From: Chelydra serpentina
Taxonomy: Eukaryota; Chordata; Testudines; Chelydridae
NCBI GenBank assembly: GCA_037349315.1
Contig: JBAIAC010000274.1
Location: 1 to 64,000, forward strand
Direction of reading: 5' to 3'
DNA: 64,000 nucleotides
Part shown: positions 31,551-43,301 of the stretch, piece by piece
Layout: every line of letters begins with the position of its first letter
Numbering within the stretch: position 1 is the stretch's first letter
The notes under the pieces: model-generated
Database searches by the model: none
The model's input: the letters and a program-made list of their open reading frames with translations, nothing else
Told to the model about the DNA's origin: nothing
Position numbers and translations under genes: made by a program

Positions 31551-31555
31551 CCAAG

Positions 31556-31746
31556 CAGGGCCAGTGTTAGACTCGCTTGGGCCTGAGGCAGAAAGATGAA
31601 ACCTCCCTGCATGGGGCTGAAGGCTGGGCCCTGAGCCCTGCCCCCAGGGGCTGAAGCCAAACTATGAGCAATTAGCTTTGCGGGGGGGCCTGTCACATGG
31701 GGCCCCAGGCACTTGCCCTGGTTACCACCCCCTAATGCCAGCCCTG
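31556..31746. mobile_element. Small hAT-like element (CAGGGC ends)
   Basis: Left CAGGGCCAGTGTTAG and right CTAATGCCAGCCCTG form 15-bp imperfect inverted termini around 191 bp of noncoding sequence. A clear 8-bp target duplication was not found, so the class is inferred from the CAGGGC ends. Confidence 0.6.
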
Positions 31747-32109
31747 GCTTTTATATGCAGAGAAACATGCCGATGCAGGGCCGTGGGGGGTTTATAGCGT
31801 GTTGAGGGGGCTCAGACAGAAAAAGCTTAAGAACCCTCCCTAAGCCTCATTGGTGGGTGCCCCCCCAGATCTAGATCTCAGAGCAGCCGCTGGTTACTCA
31901 GGTCAGGCTCCAGCACTGGGATCTGCTCCATTTTCCCAGCCCCACCTAGGTGGGTTGTTTCCTGTTCCACAAATTAGGGCATTTCCACCTTCCAACCTCA
32001 GGGGTCCGTTGCTAGAATCTGGGCCACTTATTAAACATCTCCCAGCAGGTTTGCCCCACCCAGGCCTCCTCCCAGTCTCCATCCTGTGAATTTCCTGTCC
32101 CGCCACAAC

Positions 32110-32234
32110 TAGGGTGACCAGATGTCCTGATTTTATAGGGACAGTCCTGATTTTGGGGTCTTTTTCTTATATAGGCTCCTATTACCCCCCCACCCCCATC
32201 CCAATTTTTCACATTTGTTGTCTGGTCACCCTAG
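32110..32234 (+). mobile_element. GGTGACC-family MITE, complete
   Basis: CTAGGGTGACCAGATGTCC to TCTGGTCACCCTAG, 125 bp, inverted in body orientation relative to the copy at 11172. It is followed by a short GT run and then, at about 32281-32296, the start of another 3' end of the same family that is cut off in this core but complete in core B. Confidence 0.78.
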
Positions 32235-32295
32235 TGTGCGTGTGTGTGTGCACTATTTGCATCCTTGTGCCACTTCCCTCTCAAATTTTTCACAC

Positions 32296-32297
32296 TC
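32296..32297. other. Deletion junction: 1,359 bp of core B absent here
   Basis: Core A reads TTTTTCACACT|CCCCCTCCCG. Core B reads TTTTTCACACTTGCTGTCTG, completing a MITE end, then runs 1.36 kb before rejoining at CCCCCTCCCG. Because A truncates the MITE terminus, a deletion in A explains the data better than an insertion in B. Microhomology is at most one or two bases. Confidence 0.8.
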
Positions 32298-32775
32298 CCC
32301 CTCCCGCACCCCCAGATCTAGGACAAGGACTCGGGGGATGAATTTTCCCAATGGAACTGGACATTTCCGCAGTTTTCCAGAGGGGAGAAAAGCAGAATCG
32401 GTGATGTCACATTCCCACCCCCAGCCAGGGGCCCCGACCCCCCCGAGCCCAGCCCCCAGCCAGGGGCTCCAGACCCGCCCAGAGCCCAGACCCCCAGCCA
32501 GTAACCCCAGAACCCCTCCGACCCCCCCCCCACAGTGAGAGCCACCCATGGGGGGAGGGGGAGACACTAGGGTGCGGTGGGGGAGGGGCAGAGACATGCT
32601 CAGGGGTGGGGGGGAGAGGGGGCACCCTGGGTGCGGCTCGTGGCTCTCTGGGGAGAAAGGGGGCGGGGCGGGGGGTCCCCAGGGCCGGGGGCAGCGGTAA
32701 ATCCGAGGGGGTCTCAGCCCCCCCCATTTCTCTCCCCACCTCGGGGGGCACCGGCTCTTCTCCCCCCACCCCCGA
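32298..32775. other. C-rich/G-rich low-complexity flank of the CpG promoter block
   Basis: Contains repeated CCCAGCCAGGGGC-like pieces (32420-32510) and G-runs (32550-32620). No exon is supported. Confidence 0.5.
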
Positions 32776-32930
32776 TCTGCGCATGCCCAGAGCCGGGAGA
32801 CACAAACCGCTTCAACGGCTCCGGATGAGGCGCCAAGGCCGCGCACGAGCCACACAGAGCCCCGCGCGCGTTCGCTACGTCACTTCCGCTCCAGGAGCGC
32901 CAGGAACTACATCTCCCAGCCTGCCCCGGG
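32776..32930 (-). promoter_or_regulatory. CpG-rich promoter block (NRF1, CRE/ETS, ZNF143-type sites)
   Basis: TGCGCATGC at 32778-32786 matches the NRF1 core. TACGTCAC (32876-32883) overlapping CACTTCCG combines CRE and ETS cores. AACTACATCTCCCAGC at 32905-32920 matches the ZNF143/SBS-type ACTACA-N-TCCCAG motif. CpGs are dense from 32790 to 32940. Such clusters mark constitutive CpG-island promoters, including those of KRAB zinc-finger genes. Direction is inferred: the KRAB exon lies about 3 kb downstream on the minus strand. The G-rich minisatellite begins 54 bp beyond the block. Confidence 0.6.
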
Positions 32931-32983
32931 AGCCGCTTCCGACCTCTTCAGCACAGGACAGAGAGAGGTTCAAGCAGCTGTTA

Positions 32984-34210
32984 CTGGGGGCGGTGCTCTG
33001 GCTCCATTGTGAGCTGGGGGCGGGGCAGCTCCTGGGGGCGGGGCTCTGGCTCCATTGGGAGCCGGGGGCGGGGCAGCTCCTGGGGGCGGGGCTCTGGCTC
33101 CAATGTGAGCCGGGGGTGGGGCACCTCCTGGGGGCGGGGCTCTGGCCCCAATGTGAGCCGGGGGCGGGGCACCTCCTGGGGGCGGGGCTCTGGCTCCATT
33201 GGGAGCCGGGGGCGGGGCAGCTCATGGGGGCGGGGCTCTGGCTCCATTGTGACCCGGGGGCGGGGCAGCGCCTGGGGGCGGAGCTCTGGCTCCATTGGGA
33301 GCCGGGGGCGGGGCAGCTCCTGGGGGCGGGGCTCCGGCACAGAGCGGGGATGGGCAGCTCCTGGGGGCGGGGCTCTGGCCCAGCCCGGGGGCGTGGCAGC
33401 GTCTGGGGGCAGGGCTCTAGCCCCATTTTGAGCCGGGGGCGGGGCAGCTCCTGGGGGCGGGGCTCTGGCACAGCCCAGGGGCGGGGCATTTCCTGGGGGC
33501 GGTGCTCTGGCTCCATTGTGAGCCAGGGGCGGGGCAGCTCCTGGGGTCGGGGCCCCGGCACAGCTCGGGGGCGGGGCAGCGCCTAGGGGCGGGGCTCTGG
33601 CACAGCCCTGGGGCGGGGCAGCTCCTGGGGGCGGGACTCTGGCACAGGCCGGGAGCGGGGCAGCTCCTGGGGGCGGGGGTCAGGCTCCATTGTGAGCCGG
33701 GGGTGGGGCACCGCATGGGGGCGGGGCTCTGGCACAGCCCGGGGGCGGGGCAGCTCCTGGGGGCGGGGCTCTGGAACAGAGCGGGGACGTGGCAGCTCCT
33801 GGGTGTGGGGCTCTGGCATAGCCCGGGGGCGGGGCAGCGCCTGGGGGCGGGGCTCTGGCTCCATTGTGAGCCAGGGGCGGGGCAGCTCCTGGGGGCGGGG
33901 CTCTGGCTCCATTGTGAGCCGGGGGCGGGGTAGCTCCTGGGGGCGGGGCTCTGGCCCAGCCCGGGGGCGGGGCAGCTCCTGGGGGCGTGGCTCTGGCACA
34001 GGCCGGGAGCAGGGCAGCTCCTGGGTTCGTGGCTCAGGCTCCATTGTGAGCCGGGGGCGGGGCAGCTCCTGGGGGCAGGGCTCTGGCACAGCCCGGGGGC
34101 GGGGCAGCTCCTGGGGGCGGGGCTCTGGCTCCATTGTGAGCCGGGGGCGGGGCAGCTCCTGGGGGCGGGATTCTGGCGCAGCCCGGGGGCGGGGCAGCTC
34201 CTGGGGGCGG
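32984..34210 (-). repeat. GC-box minisatellite, G-rich orientation (1,227 bp)
   Basis: The same 42/48-bp unit family as at 1-9969 but reverse-complemented: GGGGGCGGGGCAGCTCCTGG followed by GGGCGGGGCTCTGGC, then ACAGCCC or TCCATTGTGAGCC. It is dense in runs of four to five Gs on the + strand, fitting G-quadruplex rules. The copy-B counterpart is 1,101 bp; the difference, 126, equals three 42-bp units. Confidence 0.93.
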
Positions 34211-36902
34211 CCTGTGCCAGAGCCCCGCCCCCAGGCACTGCACCGCCCCCGGCTCACAATGGAGCCAGAGCCCCGCCCCCAGGAGCGGCCCCATCCCCGC
34301 TTTGTGCCAGAGTCCCGCCCCCAGGAGCTGCCCCACCCCCGCTCTGTGCCAGAGCCCCGCCCCCAGGAGCTGCCCCGCCCGCGGCTCCCAATGGAGCCAG
34401 AGCCCCGCCCCCAGGAGCTGCCCCGCCCCCGTGCTGTGTCAGAGCCTCGCCCCCAGGAGCTGCCCCTCCCCCGGGCTGTGTCAGAGCCCCGCCCCCAGGA
34501 GCTGACCCACCCGCGGCTCCCAATGGAGCCAGAGCCCCGCCCGCAGGAGCTGCCCCGCCCCCAGGCTGTGCCAGAGCCCTGCCCCCAGGAGCTGCACCAC
34601 CCCCGGCTCACAATGGAGCCTGAGCCACGACCCCAGGAGCTGCCCCACCCCCGGCTCACAATGGAGCCAGAAACCCGCCCCCAGGAGCTGCCCCGCCCCT
34701 GGCTCACAATGGAGCCAGAGCACCGCCCCCAGGAGATGCCCCGCCCCCAGGCTGTGCCAGAGCCCCGCCCCCAGGAGCTGCCCCGATCACGGGCTGTGCC
34801 AGAGCCCCGCCCCCAGGAGCTGCCCGCTCCCGCTCTGTGCCAGAGCCCCGCCCCCAGGAGCTGCCCCGCCCCCGGGCTGTGCCGGAGCCCCGACCCCAGG
34901 AGCTGCCCCGTCCCCGCTCTGTGCCAGAGCCCCGCCCCCAGGAGCTGTCCCGCCCCCGGCTCCCAATGGAGCCAGAGTCCCGCCCCCAGGAGCTGCCCCG
35001 CCCCCGGCTCCCAATGGAGCCACAGCCCCGCCCCCAGGTGCTGCCCCGCCCCCGGGCTGGGTCAGAGCCCCGCCCCCAGGAGCTGCCCCGCCCCCGGACT
35101 TTGCCATAGCCCCGCCCCCAGGAGCTGCCCCGCCCCAGGGCTGTGCCAGAGCCCCGCCCCTAGGCGCTGTCCCGCCCCCGGGCTGTTCCAAGGCCCCGAC
35201 CCCAGGAGCTGCCCCGCCCCTGGCTCACAATGGAGCCAGAGCACCGCCCCCAGGAGATGCCCCGCCCCCGGGCTGTGCCAGAGGCCCGCCCCCAGGAGCT
35301 GCCCCGCCCCCGGCTCAAAATGGGGCTAGAGCCCCGCCCCCAGATGCAGCCCCGCACCCGGGCTGCGCCATAGCCCCGCCCCCAGGAGCTGCCCCGTCCC
35401 CGCTCTGTGCCAGAGCCCCGCCCCCAAGAGCTGCCCGGCCCCCGGCTCCCAATGAAGCCAGAGCCCCGCCCCCAGGCTCTGTCCCGCCCCGGGGCTGTGC
35501 CAGAGCACCGCCCCCAAGAACTGCTCCGCCCACGGCTCCCAATGGAGCCAGAGCCCCGCCCCCAGGAGCTGCCCCGCCCCCGACTCCGAATTTAGCCAGA
35601 GTCTCGCCCCCAGGAGATGCCCCGCCCCCGGGCTGTGCTAGAGCCCCGACCCCAGGCGCTGCCCCGCCCCCGGCTCACAATGGAGCCAGAGCCCCGCCCC
35701 CAGGAGATGCCCCGCCCCCCGGCTCACAATGGAGCCAGAGCACCGCCCCCAGGAGATGCCCCGCCCCCAGGAGCTGCCCCGCCCCCGGGCTGACCCAGAG
35801 TCCCGCCCCCAGGAGCTGCCCCGCCCCCGGCTCACAATGGAGCCAGAAACCCGACCCCAGGAGCTGCCCCGCCCGTGGCTCACAATGGAGCCAGAGCCCC
35901 GCCCCCAGGAGATACCCCGCCCCCGGCTCAAAACGGAGCTAGAGCCCCGCCCCCAGACGATGCCCCGCCCCCGGCTCACAATGGAGCCAGAGCACCCCCC
36001 CCAGGAGATGCCCCGCCCCCGGGCTGTGCCAGAGCCCCGCCCCCAGGAGCTGCCCCGCCCCTAGCTCACAATGGAGCCAGAGCACCGCCCCCAGACGCTG
36101 CCCCGCCCCCGGGATGGGCCAGAGCCCCGCCCCCAGGATCTGCCCCGATCTCGGGCTGAGCCAGAGCCCCGCCCCCAGGAGCTACCCCGCTCCCGCTCTG
36201 TGCCAGAGCCCCGCCCCCAGGAGCTGCCCCGCCCCCGGGCAGTGCCGGAGCACCGCCCCCAGGAGCTGCCCCGTCCCCGCTCTGTGCCAGAGCCCCGCCC
36301 CCAGGAGCTGCCCCGCCCCCGTCTCCCAATGGAGCCAGAGTCCCGCCCCCAGGAGCTGCCCCGCCCCCGGCTCGGAATGGAGCCACAGCCCCGCCCCCAG
36401 GTGCTGCCCCGCCCCCGGGCTGTGCCAGAGCCCCGCACCCAGGCGCTGCTCAGCCCCCAGGCTGTGCCAAAGCCCCGACCCCAGGCGCTGCCCCCGCCCC
36501 CGGCTCACAATGGAGCCAGAGCCCCGCCCCCAAGAGCTGCCCCGCCCCCGGCTCCCGATGGAGCCAGAGCCCCGCCCCCAGGCGCTGCTCCGCCCCCGGG
36601 CTGTGCCAGAGCCCCGCCCCCAGGAGCTGCCCCGTCCCCGCTCTGTGCCAGAGCCCCGCCCCCAAGAGCTGCCCCGCCCCCGGCTCCCAATGGTGCCAGA
36701 ACCCCTCCCCCAGGAGCTGCCCCGCCCCTGGCTCCCAATGGAGCCAGAGCCCCGCCCCCAGAAGCTGCCCCGCCCCCGGCTCCCAATGGAGCCAGAGCCC
36801 CGCCCCCAGGAGCTGCCCCGCCCCCGAGCTGTGCCAGAGCCCCGCCCCCAGGAGCTGCCCCGCCCCCGGGCAGTGACAGAGCCCCACCCCCAGGAGCTGC
36901 TC
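34211..36902 (+). repeat. GC-box minisatellite, C-rich orientation (array 1, 2.7 kb)
   Basis: The orientation flips at 34210/34211 (CTGGGGGCGG|CCTGTGCCAGAG), and C-rich units continue to the next core. From about 36060 to 36530 the unit order matches array 0 at about 1400-1930, and the last 0.3 kb matches array 0's right end, so this is a shortened relative of the roughly 10-kb array before core A. Left-part units (34211-35600) resemble the array after 62124 instead. Confidence 0.93.
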
Positions 36903-38103
36903 CGGCTCCTCCCTCCTTCCCAGCCCCCACCGCTCCCAGCTGCTCCCTTCCTGTGTCTGCAAATCCCCCCGGGGGGGCTGCAGCGCTCACTGGGGCTGTC
37001 TCCAGGGGCCGATGTTGCCTCCATCTGTGCTTCACCTGGGGGAGGGGGGAGGAGCTGGGCCCAGGGTGAGCCAGCAAAGTGCGGGGGCAGGGAAAGAAGG
37101 GCTGTGGGGAAAGGTGGGTGTTTTACAGGAGGGGGAGGGGTGGATCCCGGGGGCGTCAGGAGAACTTGGGCAGCAAAGGCTCTGGGACATTGAGGGACCC
37201 CCCTGGGGGTCCCGGTGTTGGCCAGGCTTTGTACAGCACCTCGCACAATGCGGGGGGGTCTCAATCTCAGTCCTGGGCTGTGGAGAACCTGGGAGCCCCG
37301 ATCTCTGGTTCCTGATCACAGGTGCTGGGAATGGAGAGAGAGAAGCTCAGCACGGGAAGGGTTAATCCAGCGCTGGGTGCTGGCCCCGCTGGGCAGCGCT
37401 GCTGCTCTTAGGAGCGGCTCTTAGACCCCCAGAGCGATCCCAGTCCCATGTGGTCTAGTGGGCAGGAGTCCTGGTTTTCACCCTAGTGGCCTAGGCTCAA
37501 TTCCCAGGGTGGGAATAGTGCTGAGCTTTTGCTCAGGGGGAGGCAGGAAATGAAAGGAAGGTGGCAGGATCCTGCCAGCAGGGGAGATGGACAGTGCTGG
37601 GAGGGGCTCCCAGAAGTGGGGGTGGGGGGCAGAGGTCTGGGGGGAGATCAGGGAAGGATCCCAGCAGTGTGGGAAGTGGGCAGCATGGAGAGCACAGGCC
37701 TGGCACGGGGACTGGGGAGAGCGAACGTGTCCCTCTAAACTCACCCACCGCGGACTAGGCAGGCTGGGAAGAAGGACGTATTCATTGGTTAATGTCAATC
37801 TCTGTGTAAACACACAAACCAATGGCAACATATTTCCATCGATTATAATCAAACTGACAGATGGGCAAAGTAAGAAACATGCTGCGTGAGAACATCTCCT
37901 ATTCTCATCCTATGGGGTTCCCTGCTGCCTTCGGCACCACCGTGTGAGTGTTTCAATTCCCTCCTCGTTTTCACACAGAGACACAAGTTCCTTTGCACGG
38001 ATACATGGACAGCAAAATCTTCCTGTGTCTCTTGTCTGAGACAGGGCATTCGATTCCTTACAAACCTTCTCTCCTGCAGTGACAATGGTCAGATAGAAGG
38101 GAG

Positions 38104-38227
38104 TAGGGTGACCAGAGAGCAAATGTGAAAAATCAGGACGGGGGGTGGGGGGTAATAGGAGCCTATATAACAAAAAGACCCCAAAATCGGGACTGTCCCT
38201 ATAAAATCGGGACATCTGGTCACCCTA
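38104..38227 (+). mobile_element. GGTGACC-family MITE (copy B)
   Basis: Counterpart of 11172-11295 with the same ends and the same flanking TAGAAGGGA repeats, so the insertion predates the 27-kb duplication. Confidence 0.75.
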
Positions 38228-38363
38228 GAAGGGACGTGGCCACCTTTCCCCCGGCAGTGAGATATTCCATGCAGCTGTTATTATCCCATGAATCATCAGG
38301 GATGGGAAAAAAAGCTCAGTTTACTCCAGAACTAGAGTGTAGTGAGAAAACTACACAAAGCAA

Positions 38364-38445
38364 GTAGTTGTGGCCGAGTGCTTAAGGCGATGAACTAGAA
38401 ATCCATTGGGGTTTCCCTGCACAGGTTCGAATCCTTTCGGCTACG
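38364..38445 (+). tRNA. tRNA-Ser (anticodon AGA), copy B
   Basis: Identical to 11432-11513, including the anticodon-stem and T-stem mismatches, and in the same context ahead of the inverted-arm sequence. Confidence 0.85.
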
Positions 38446-39700
38446 GAGGAACTTGTGGTTCTTTCGTTTCAGTTTCTGAGCATCCTTGGTGTCAAGGGGA
38501 GCTGGGTCTTGTCTCTCTTTCAGGCTGTGTCCACACTACAGAGTTATGCTGCTTTAGTTGAAGTGTTTTAATTAAACACTCTGCCCCTTGTGTCACCAGA
38601 GCGCATCCACTCTAGCAACTCTTGCGTCGCCCCAAAGAGCAGTGCATTGTGGGTAGCTATCACATACCCAGCCCCATGCCCTGACTCCTGCACCCCCCTC
38701 ACACTCTCCATCTCCCAGTCCTGACTCCTGCACCCCCACACATAACCAGCCCCCCACACCCCATGTTCTGACTCATGCACCCCCCTCACGCACCCCACCC
38801 CACCAGACAGGAGCTCCTGCAAACACACCCCACATCCCAACCTGCCCCCCTCGCACCAAATGGGAGCTGCTGTCAGGTAAGCGCTCCACACCCCAACCCC
38901 CTTCCCCAACCCTGAGCCCCCTCCCTCACCCTGGCTCCTGGCCAGACCCTGCACCCCAACCCCCAGCCTGCTCCTGCACCCTAACTCCCTCCCAGACCCT
39001 GCACCCCCAGCCCTGTGCTCAGTGCACCCCCACCCTCAGCTCAGTGCAGAGAGACGCAGAGAATGGGCTAGAACCAGGGAGAAGGTAGGTACCCGCTCTA
39101 TGTGGGCAGGGGTGGGGTGGGGGATCCTGTTTATCCCTCCCCAGCCCTTCTGTGCTTGCAGTTTACCCCCGGGCCCTCCCTTGCTCCAGGGACCAACCCT
39201 GGCTCCCGCCCCGCTGTGCTATTGACCAAGCCCCTGCCTTGCTCCAGTCAGCAGGGACTAATCCTCCCCCCATGCCCCACTGTGCTCATCTGGCCCCTGG
39301 CCCCTCTCCAGCTGGGGACCAATCCTTCCCCCCCAATGCCCCACAGTGCTCTTGCCCCTGGCCCCTTCATTCCAGGGGTCCCAGAAATATGTTTGGCGCC
39401 AGGCCCACAAAAACTAATCCAGCTCTGGATACCAGACTGTGACGGGGATTGCATTGTCCTTTATTTGTATTTCCAATGGCATTTCTGTCTGTGATTTCGT
39501 TTTTCTTTGTTGAACGGTGTTTTCTCCTGGATCTGAGATTTAACTAGAATAAGAAGAAGGCCTCTGGGTGCCAGATGGAGGAATGGGCTGGGGCTACGGC
39601 TGCTAAGGGAGCCAGAGTAGCAAATTTTCTGTATTGTTTCCCGCCTTGTTTTTCTTGACTAGTTTCTCTTCTGCACCAAACTAGCACTGTCTTTATGTGA

Positions 39701-39773
39701 GTCTGGCTAGCTCAGTGGGTAGAGCATCTGACTTTTAATCTGAGGGTCCAGCGTTCAAGTCCCTGGTCAGGTG
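39701..39773 (+). tRNA. tRNA-Lys (anticodon TTT), copy B
   Basis: Identical to 12769-12841, with the same two stem mismatches. Confidence 0.85.
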
Positions 39774-40070
39774 TAAAGAAGATCAGTACCTACCTTGATC
39801 AATATTCTTTTCTTTTCAGGACGTGGGCTTTCCTAGGAAGGGCCATTTTCTGCCTGCGACTGAAGGGGCAACTTTTTCCCATGCCCACTGGCCTCACAGT
39901 CTGGAGGAAGAAAGGCTTCTGGGTCTACAGCAAACCGCTGCGTGCCGACTTGTTGAGCAAATGCAGGGCTGGCCAGAGAAGCCATAGAAGCCTTGAGCAA
40001 GGGAGGCAAAAAATTGTCCACCCAGGGTCTTCTACACCGGAAATCAGACGAACACAAGATTACCATCCTT

Positions 40071-40142
40071 GGTCCCATGGTGTAAGGGCCAACATTCAGG
40101 GCTTTGAATTCTGCAATTCGAATTCAAGTCTCGGTGGGACCT
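40071..40142 (+). tRNA. tRNA-Gln (anticodon TTG), copy B
   Basis: Identical to 13139-13210; TTTT terminator at 40154-40157. Confidence 0.87.
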
Positions 40143-41053
40143 TGGGGCAGCTCTTTTGCCACCTAACACTACTGGGTGTTCCAAGGCTTCGTCTTGCTCT
40201 CTCCAATGACGTGGGAGCCTGTCTTTTGCCGGCTCGCTGTTGTGACTTGAGCGCCAGGGGGGATGATGGATCCAGAAGGCTGGCCATGCCTGGAGTCCTG
40301 TAGGTAGGGGTGCGAGCTCCATTTCCTCTGAGTCCTGAAGCTGGGCTGCAGCCTGGCCTAGGAGGCAGCCCGATGGGTTGACCTACTGCCCAACCTTCTG
40401 CTGATGAACCTCAGCCCCCACCCGGGCAGGGTTTGATGCATCACTTAAATTCCAGGACGCTGAGGGATTTCAGCTCCCTTTGTCCAGAGGGAACCTTCAC
40501 CCCACTCCCAGCCTGATTCTTGTCCATGGGATCACTGTAGGGGGGCTGGGTGCCTCTTTGTCTTTTCTCTGTCTAGGTCAGGCCAGGGGACTATAACTGG
40601 GTCATCTGAGCAGCCAGGACCTTCTGTGGAGCTGCCGTTTCCCTTCCCCTTCTACGGTCTCCTCTGTCATTGACTCCAGCCTTTTTCTATCCATCCTCAG
40701 CTCATAACAAGCCAGCTGCCCTCGCCTCGAAAAGACAGTGTCCCTTGGTGGGTGTAAATCACTGACCTCTCTCCTTTCTGAGTACTGACTGCCCCTCCGT
40801 TTCCTGGCCTCTCAGTCTGTGCAGATGGGACCTTCCCCTCCCATACCTTCTCCTTCCCCTTCCCCATCCGCCATCATCCCAAGCAGCACAGCGGGTGGGA
40901 ATCTTAAAAGTACCCAGGTGACTTAGGAGCAGAAACCCCCACAGAGCTTCCCTGCAATTGGCACTAGCTGAGCAGGATTGAAACTCACGCAGGGAGACTG
41001 CTGGGGAGCCTCCCCTCCGGGTGTGAGCAAAGCACCAGGGTGAAAAGAGAACT

Positions 41054-41125
41054 TGGAGATGTTCGGGATTGAACCCAGGGCCTCATACATGCAAAGCATG
41101 CACTCTACCACTGAGCTACATCCCC
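41054..41125 (-). tRNA. tRNA-Ala (anticodon TGC), copy B
   Basis: Identical to 14122-14193; the terminator T-run corresponds to AAAA at 41043-41046 on the + strand. Confidence 0.9.
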
Positions 41126-41842
41126 AGAAGGGCTGTGTTTACCCAGATCATCCAGTGGCCTCACAGCAGCATGGGGGACACAGTCCCTGCTCTGAGGCCG
41201 ATCCAGCTGTCCTGGAGGCTGCTGGTTCTTTGGGGTCACTTTGCAGCACAGTAGCAGCGGTTGGGTTTTCCCCGAGGCACTGAGATTTTCAGGGTCCTTT
41301 TTTCCCTCCACCTGGAGTGAACTCAGCTTTTCCCCCGTCCCAGACACTCCATGAAATAACAACAGCAGCACTAAGGAGAAGGGGAGGGACCATCTCACTG
41401 GCAGGGCTGGATGGGCCCAGGGCCCCCTGCTCGTCCATTGGTTCCATTGCAGAAGAGGACGGGTCCATGGAATTTGCCCCCCTGCTTTGGACAAGGGACA
41501 GAGACAGATCTCGCTGTTCCTGGGACTGTGCAGAGAAAATTGTGCTTCTGTCTGAAAGAGAGGCGGGAAATGGCCCCATGGTGGGACAATATCCTCAGGA
41601 TTAAGAGCGAAGGACTCAGGCTGAGAATTGATTTAACTCCACTCATCTGGGATTTCACAAATTGTCTTCCATGGAGACGCTGGGACCTTGTGACATTGGT
41701 CCAGACTCGGGGGGTTCGGGCTGCTTTAACTCCCTGGCCGGCTGCCACCTCAGCCACCTCTTGCCTCATGGCCTCGGCTCTCGGCCCTCTGCTGATTGCT
41801 CCTTGCTGGATTGCCCAGAGCAAAAAGGAAGACGTGCAGGTC

Positions 41843-41914
41843 TAGCATACGATGGTTTTGATCCATCAGCCACTGGGTTTCGGGCCCAGCCCACTTCTGC
41901 TGCACCCCCCTGCT
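41843..41914 (-). tRNA. Initiator-Met-like tRNA with CGA anticodon, copy B
   Basis: Identical to 14911-14982, including the CCCGAAA loop and acceptor mismatches. The anticodon change therefore predates the duplication or has been homogenised. A substitution in the flank lies near 41781. Confidence 0.75.
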
Positions 41915-42029
41915 GGGTCTTCAGCCCCAGCTCCAGCATCCGGCCTAGCGCCTTGTGAGCTCTAGCGCTGGCAGGGAGATGCGCCGGCTGCTCGGAGCAG
42001 CCTTGGTAACAGCAGTTTTGTTTCTATGT

Positions 42030-42103
42030 GTCTCTGTGGCGCAATGGGTCAGCGCGTTCGGCTGTTAACCGAAAGGCTGGTGGTTCGAGCCCACCCACGG
42101 ACG
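42030..42103 (+). tRNA. tRNA-Asn (anticodon GTT), copy B
   Basis: Identical to 15098-15171, with the same single acceptor mismatch and the same flanks. Confidence 0.92.
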
Positions 42104-42540
42104 GTAATAACCTGATGTTGCTTCTTAAGGGCCTGTTTTGCTGACTCAAAGACGCCTCCCAGCAGCTGGTTTGCCAGGGCCCCGGCCCAGCCCCCTGCAC
42201 CGCTCCCTGCCCGTGCCAGAGCTCGCAAGGCACCAGCCTGGAGCCAGGGCCGCTGGGTGCTGCTTACGAAAAGCCAGCAGAGGGACACAGGGGAACTGTG
42301 CTGTGCCCATAACACAGAGGTGGATTAATCAAACCCTCTTCTGCTCGCACCGGGCCTCCCGCTTCCTACCCTGGGCCTGCAAGCGAGGGGGCGGCTTGCA
42401 CAGCGCCAAGAGTCTCACCTGTGAGGCAGGAGGCGGCTGACGCCCGCAGCCTGCTGGGGAGCTCCCAGAAGTGATTAAGGGACAGAGACTCCTAAGTGCC
42501 CAGAGTAACTAGGGTTTGGGGTTCACGAGGCCGGTAAGGG

Positions 42541-42884
42541 GGTCGCGATGTCGGCCTTGTAACCCTGGGTGTCAGGTCACTGTGCAGCTTTGATCTAGAG
42601 CTCTCAGCCCAACGACCGACCAGCAGCCGACAGCCTCACCCTGGTCTGCCCCACCTGGTCACTCCTCACAGGCTGACCTGACCCCGCTTCCAGCCCTGGA
42701 TTCACCCCCCAATTATCCTACTGCCACTCAGAGCCACAGACGTGGAGGTGCTGACGGAGGGAGGGGTGACTCTGGGATGGGGTTCTTCTCTAAAGATGGC
42801 CGCAGAAAGGTGGGGCTCAGCTCTGTCAGCGACCTGCCCAGTTGCCTCGCTGACAGGGGATGCCGACATTTCTGTCAGGCGCAC
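42541..42884 (+). repeat. Inverted repeat, inner left arm (copy B)
   Basis: Counterpart of 15609-15952, pairing with 48440-48789. Confidence 0.85.
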
Positions 42885-43301
42885 TGGCAGCGGGGTGGAT
42901 GTGGCTGCTGCCACGGGCCTGGCTTTAACGCCTGGTGCTTCCTCATCTGCTTGGCTGTCTGGGGCCTTCGGTCCCTCCCAGCTGTGGGAGAAGCGAGCTG
43001 GTGGCTCAAAGGGTTTTGCTGGGGCTGTTGGTGAGGGGGAATCGCTGGCTGAGGATGGCTCCGTGGAAGAGCTGAGCTTTGCCTGTCGTTCCGGCCTGTG
43101 GTCTCCTCTGTCATGTGGCAGTGAGTTCCACAGCTCCAGGGGGAGCTCTGCCTCCTGTACGCAAAAGCCTCCCTGTCTGGGTGAGCTGGTGGGACGCGGC
43201 TGTCAGGAGAAGTCGTGGTGGCAGGAGAAGGGATGATCTCCCTGGTGGAGACGGTTTGGACAGAAGCTGGAGCCTGGCCCTGGGCTGTGTGAGAAGAGCC
43301 G

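Larger units (their letters stand above)
39487..40385 (+). repeat. Inverted repeat, left arm (copy B)
   Basis: Counterpart of 12555-13453, pairing with 51162-52067. One substitution relative to core A lies near 40263 (GATGATGG here, GACGATGG there). Confidence 0.85.

Noticed and set aside
32984..34210. Telomeric or centromeric satellite
   Set aside because: No TTAGGG runs and no 150-200 bp AT-rich monomers; the units are 42/48 bp and very GC-rich.
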